NCBI GenBank assembly: GCA_937952455.1
Contig: CALFYU010000715.1
Span: 1 to 8,594 of the forward strand
Length of the DNA stretch: 8,594 nucleotides
Reading direction: 5' to 3'
DNA from: an uncultured Planctomycetaceae bacterium
GTDB lineage: Bacteria > Planctomycetota > Planctomycetia > Planctomycetales > Planctomycetaceae
Shown here: in pieces, positions 6,249 to 8,594 of the stretch
Layout: every line of letters starts with the position of its first letter
Numbering within the stretch: the stretch's first letter is position 1
Notes under the pieces: generated by a model
The model's input: the letters and a program-made list of their open reading frames with translations, nothing else
The model's database searches: none
Told to the model about the DNA's origin: nothing
Made by a program: the position numbers and the translations under genes

Positions 6249-7004
6249 ATGAGCGGGGAGTTCGAAGACCGCGTGGCACTGGTCACAGGCGGATCGCGCG
6301 GAATCGGCCGGGCGACGGCGCTGCAATTGGCCCGCGAAGGGGCCGACGTCGCCATCAGCTACGGCTCGCGCCGCGAGACCGCCGAACAAGTCGTCGCCGA
6401 AATCGAGGCACTAGGCCGCAAATCGTTGTGCGTCGCGTGTGACGTCTCACGGCCCGATCATGTCGATGCCATGGTCTCGACTGCGCGCAAATCCCTCGGC
6501 CCGCTGGAAATCGTCGCCCACTGCGGCGCCATCAGCAATATCGCCTCGCACGACGAGATGACCTACGAACTTTGGAAGGAAACCATCGACGTCAATCTCA
6601 ACGGCGCATTCTTGGTCGTGCATGCCGTCAAGGACGAAATGATCAAGCGGGGCTTCGGCCGCATCGTCACCATCTCCTCCATCGCCGCGCTGCGGCCCCG
6701 CAAAATGCAGATGCACTATTCGGCCGCCAAAGCGGGAGTGATCGCGCTCACCCGCTGTTGCAGCGAAGCCTTCGCGCCGCACAACGTCCGCATCAATTGT
6801 GTCGCGCCGGGACTGACCGAAACCGAAATGGCCCACGTGCTCTCGGAGGAGACGATTGCCGGAATTCTGCAAGGAACCCCCATGGGCCGCATTGGGCAAC
6901 CGGAGGAGATCGCCGAAGTGATTACGTTTCTCTTAAGCGAACGATCCAGTTTCATGACCGGCCAAACCGTCGTCGCCTCCGGCGGGCGGGTTGTATTACC
7001 ATGA
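6249..7004 (+). CDS. Short-chain dehydrogenase/reductase, FabG-like
   Basis: The 251-residue product is a classical SDR of normal length. The Rossmann cofactor motif TGGSRGIG is at 13-20, D65-V66 contacts the adenine ring, and the catalytic residues are N116, S144, Y157 and K161 (Y-S-A-A-K). R17 in the glycine motif suits a FabG-like enzyme and hints at NADPH, though this is not decisive. The NNAG structural motif after strand 4 reads AHCG (90-93), an unusual replacement. The C-terminal part (PEEIAEVITFLLS, then FMTGQTVVASGG) is typical of 3-oxoacyl-ACP reductase-like SDRs. No fatty acid genes are nearby, so fatty acid synthesis is unlikely to be its role. It may reduce or oxidise a sugar, polyol or ketone; the substrate cannot be read from the sequence. 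It is cytoplasmic. Confidence 0.92.
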   Translation: MSGEFEDRVALVTGGSRGIGRATALQLAREGADVAISYGSRRETAEQVVAEIEALGRKSLCVACDVSRPDHVDAMVSTARKSLGPLEIVAHCGAISNIASHDEMTYELWKETIDVNLNGAFLVVHAVKDEMIKRGFGRIVTISSIAALRPRKMQMHYSAAKAGVIALTRCCSEAFAPHNVRINCVAPGLTETEMAHVLSEETIAGILQGTPMGRIGQPEEIAEVITFLLSERSSFMTGQTVVASGGRVVLP

Positions 7005-7028
7005 GTCTGCGCAATCCTGGAATCCCTG

Positions 7029-7052
7029 GTTCCTAAGCCGGAGCTTGGGAAC
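7029..7052. repeat. Palindromic hairpin between the SDR gene and its downstream neighbour
   Basis: GTTCCTAAGC (7029-7038), loop CGGA and GCTTGGGAAC (7043-7052) pair over 10 positions with one G-T wobble. No U-tract follows, so it is not a typical intrinsic terminator, though it could still slow transcription 25 bases after the SDR stop. The motif resembles the GTTCCCAGGC/GCCTGGGAAC palindromes I recall as dispersed intergenic repeats in many environmental bacteria; this memory is unchecked. Confidence 0.6.
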
Positions 7053-7081
7053 ACGTGGAGAATTCAAAGAGGACTCGCCGA

Positions 7082-7900
7082 ATGTCACGCTACTTGTCCG
7101 GATCTTTTCTACGGACCGTAATCGCCGCCTCTCTTGTTTGTGCATACTCGGAACACCTTGCCATGGCTCAACCGCCCAAAATCACAATCGACACAGCCCG
7201 ACTCACCAAAGCCATCGACACCGTCAAACAGGGGGGCGACACGTACGCCGCCATCGCCGAACTCGAGTCCAGCAGCGATCCCGTCGACGTGGCTCAACAC
7301 TACTCGCAGTTGCTGCGCGAATTGTATTTTCAGGAGAAAAATGTCCCGCTGATGGTGATGTTCGGCCGCGCAGGGATCGGATATGCCTTGTCACAAGCCA
7401 AACGCATTGAAGCCAACGATCCGCAGACAGCGGAATCCTTGCGGGGTATTGCCAAGACGATTTCGTACAACCTGAGCGTCAACTGCTGGCCTGGGTGGGG
7501 GGATGAGGGAGTCACAATTACACCATCAGACTTGGTGGCCGGCTACGACGCTGCATTGCTGAATCTGCGGTTAGCCGGCGAATTGAAGCGCGATGCCGAA
7601 GTCGTCGGCAATGCACATTGGGCCATCGGCGCTCATCATCTGGCGGCCGGGCGACATGCGGATGCCATTGCCGCATTCGACAAATCAGCAGCGGAATTTG
7701 CCAAAGCGGACAAACCCGATTTCGAACGAATGGCCAAAGGTTACGCTGCACTCTCGTCGACATTGGCACCCAACGCCGCGCCGGCCGCCGGCAAGAAATA
7801 CGACGCCACCCTTGGCGACTTAAAATCTCTCAAGACGGAAGACGCCAAATTCTTCGCCGAGCAGATTGAAACGGCGGCAGCGGTGTTTTCGAATCCGTAG
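7082..7900 (+). CDS. Secreted helical protein of unknown function (TPR-like)
   Basis: I do not recognise a named family for this 272-residue protein. It opens with a signal peptide (MSRYLSGSFLR, then a hydrophobic stretch) with likely cleavage after L-A-M-A at residue 29. The mature part is almost entirely helical. Residues about 173-206 (EVVGNAHWAIGAHHLAAGRH and onward) match a tetratricopeptide repeat with the W/A-G-A-F spacing. A short motif with clustered aromatic residues, NCWPGWGDEG, at 134-143 breaks the helices and is the most likely functional or structural hot spot. The frame also opens at GTG 7055, but AAGAGG (7067-7072) is spaced 9 bases before ATG 7082, and the signal peptide starts there. 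The sialidase gene begins 49 bases downstream, so co-transcription is likely. A periplasmic scaffold role is only a guess. Confidence 0.8.
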   Translation: MSRYLSGSFLRTVIAASLVCAYSEHLAMAQPPKITIDTARLTKAIDTVKQGGDTYAAIAELESSSDPVDVAQHYSQLLRELYFQEKNVPLMVMFGRAGIGYALSQAKRIEANDPQTAESLRGIAKTISYNLSVNCWPGWGDEGVTITPSDLVAGYDAALLNLRLAGELKRDAEVVGNAHWAIGAHHLAAGRHADAIAAFDKSAAEFAKADKPDFERMAKGYAALSSTLAPNAAPAAGKKYDATLGDLKSLKTEDAKFFAEQIETAAAVFSNP

Positions 7901-7949
7901 TCTCTTCGTGTTCATGGTTTTTCGCATTCCGGTTCATAAAGGCGGGCAC

Positions 7950-8594
7950 ATGCACATTCAACTCCGAAACTTAACACTGTTATGCGTATCCATTGCCGTG
8001 ACTACGTTGGGATCGGCGTCTAATCGCCTGCAAGCCGCCGATGACAACGCCGGGCCGACAACACTCTTCGAACTCGGCGAGGGAAAGGGGAGCGAATACG
8101 GCTTTCGCATTCCCGCCCTGGCACTCACCAAAGCGGGGACCTTGCTCGCGTTTTGCGAGCGCCGCGTGGGGCTGCACGACCATGCCGAAAACGACATCGT
8201 CCTGCGCCGCAGTCTCGACGGCGGGCGAAGTTGGGAGCCCCTGCAAGTCGTTGCCGAAGAGGGGAGCGATTCGCTGAACGATCCCTGCGTGGTGGTACTC
8301 GATTCGGGCCGGATTCTCCTGCGGTACACGCGGTTCCCTCAAGGCGTACACGCCCGCGAGACGAAACACACCGTCATCGCCGAACCGGGTTACGGCGGAC
8401 CGAAAAACGTCCGTATGTACCTCACGCATTCCGACGACGACGGCGCCACTTGGTCACAACCGCGCGACGTCACCCGAGAGATCCGGCGGGAAACGGCGAT
8501 CTCGGCCGGGGCCCCCGGAGATCCCCGACGACGAACTCCCGTACCCCAACGCGGACACATGATAAGCCCCGAACACGCAGGCAGCCACCCCCGT
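7950..8594 (+). CDS. Exo-alpha-sialidase-like protein (BNR/Asp-box), 5' part
   Basis: The gene runs off the right edge; 215 residues are visible. The start ATG follows AAAGG (7938-7942) with a 7-base spacer. A signal peptide spans residues 1 to about 30 (hydrophobic core LTLLCVSIAVTTLG, Q-A-A before D31). The sialidase beta-propeller begins with the FRIP motif (52-55), whose R53 would be the first of the arginine triad. D77, in the H-D-H segment before DIVLRRS, is the likely acid/base Asp. Two Asp boxes are clear: SLDGGRSW (88-95) and SDDDGATW (161-168). The usual EGR after the first strand reads ERR (70-72). Such enzymes release terminal sialic or related acids from glycans outside the cytoplasm. 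From about residue 191 (base 8520) the sequence no longer resembles the family, so the last ~75 bases may be out of frame or foreign. Confidence 0.85.
   Translation, partial: MHIQLRNLTLLCVSIAVTTLGSASNRLQAADDNAGPTTLFELGEGKGSEYGFRIPALALTKAGTLLAFCERRVGLHDHAENDIVLRRSLDGGRSWEPLQVVAEEGSDSLNDPCVVVLDSGRILLRYTRFPQGVHARETKHTVIAEPGYGGPKNVRMYLTHSDDDGATWSQPRDVTREIRRETAISAGAPGDPRRRTPVPQRGHMISPEHAGSHPR

Noticed and set aside
7901..7949. Possible repeat fragment before the sialidase gene (CTTCGTGTTCATGGTTTTTC)
   Set aside because: It reminds me of dispersed CTTCGTGTTCTTCGTGG phrases, but it has no inverted partner here and is too short to support.
1..8594. Phage defence island or novel multigene system
   Set aside because: No nuclease, helicase-toxin, reverse transcriptase, methylase or toxin-antitoxin pair is visible. 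The genes are metabolic, exported or recombination housekeeping genes without a shared theme.

Overview
The window looks like ordinary chromosomal DNA from a member of the Planctomycetota. It is GC-rich and carries the usual gene set of that phylum: a Tat-exported DUF1501 protein, a secreted DUF1080 (3-keto-disaccharide hydrolase-like) protein, a secreted sialidase and a RuvA. Genes are widely spaced and on mixed strands, and the gaps hold palindromic repeats. The phylum assignment is an inference from this gene content. No rRNA, tRNA, CRISPR array, integrase or transposase is visible.

Layout. Positions 1-207 are the tail of an unidentified + strand gene. A small single-domain cupin gene follows (330-716), then a 135-bp imperfect palindrome (769-903), then ruvA (944-1564) with a good ribosome binding site and a GTG start. 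An AT-rich palindromic repeat (1579-1760) separates ruvA from a DUF1501 gene (1852-3270). That gene runs convergently into a two-gene minus-strand unit: a lipid-free secreted DUF1080 protein (5943 to 5077), then a gamma-glutamyltransferase-family Ntn hydrolase (5018 to 3405). After a roughly 300-bp divergent gap come three + strand genes: a FabG-like short-chain dehydrogenase (6249-7004), a secreted helical protein of unknown function (7082-7900), and a sialidase (7950 onward) that runs off the window.

How the genes fit together. The DUF1080 protein and the sialidase fit the planctomycete habit of degrading sulfated or complex glycans. DUF1501 proteins are normally exported and usually sit beside a DUF1549/DUF1553 cytochrome-type gene; that partner is missing here. 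The genes do not form one pathway that I can defend. The only likely co-transcribed pairs are DUF1080 with the GGT-like gene (58-nt gap) and the helical protein with the sialidase (49-nt gap).

The most interesting points are at fine scale. First, the intergenic gaps hold several different palindromic or tandem repeats that look like interspersed elements. Second, the GGT-like enzyme keeps the catalytic Thr but has lost nearly all residues that bind the gamma-glutamyl group. Third, RuvA has a rebuilt acidic-pin loop. Fourth, the sialidase reading frame stops looking like a sialidase in the last ~75 bases. I see no defence system or other clearly new multigene system.
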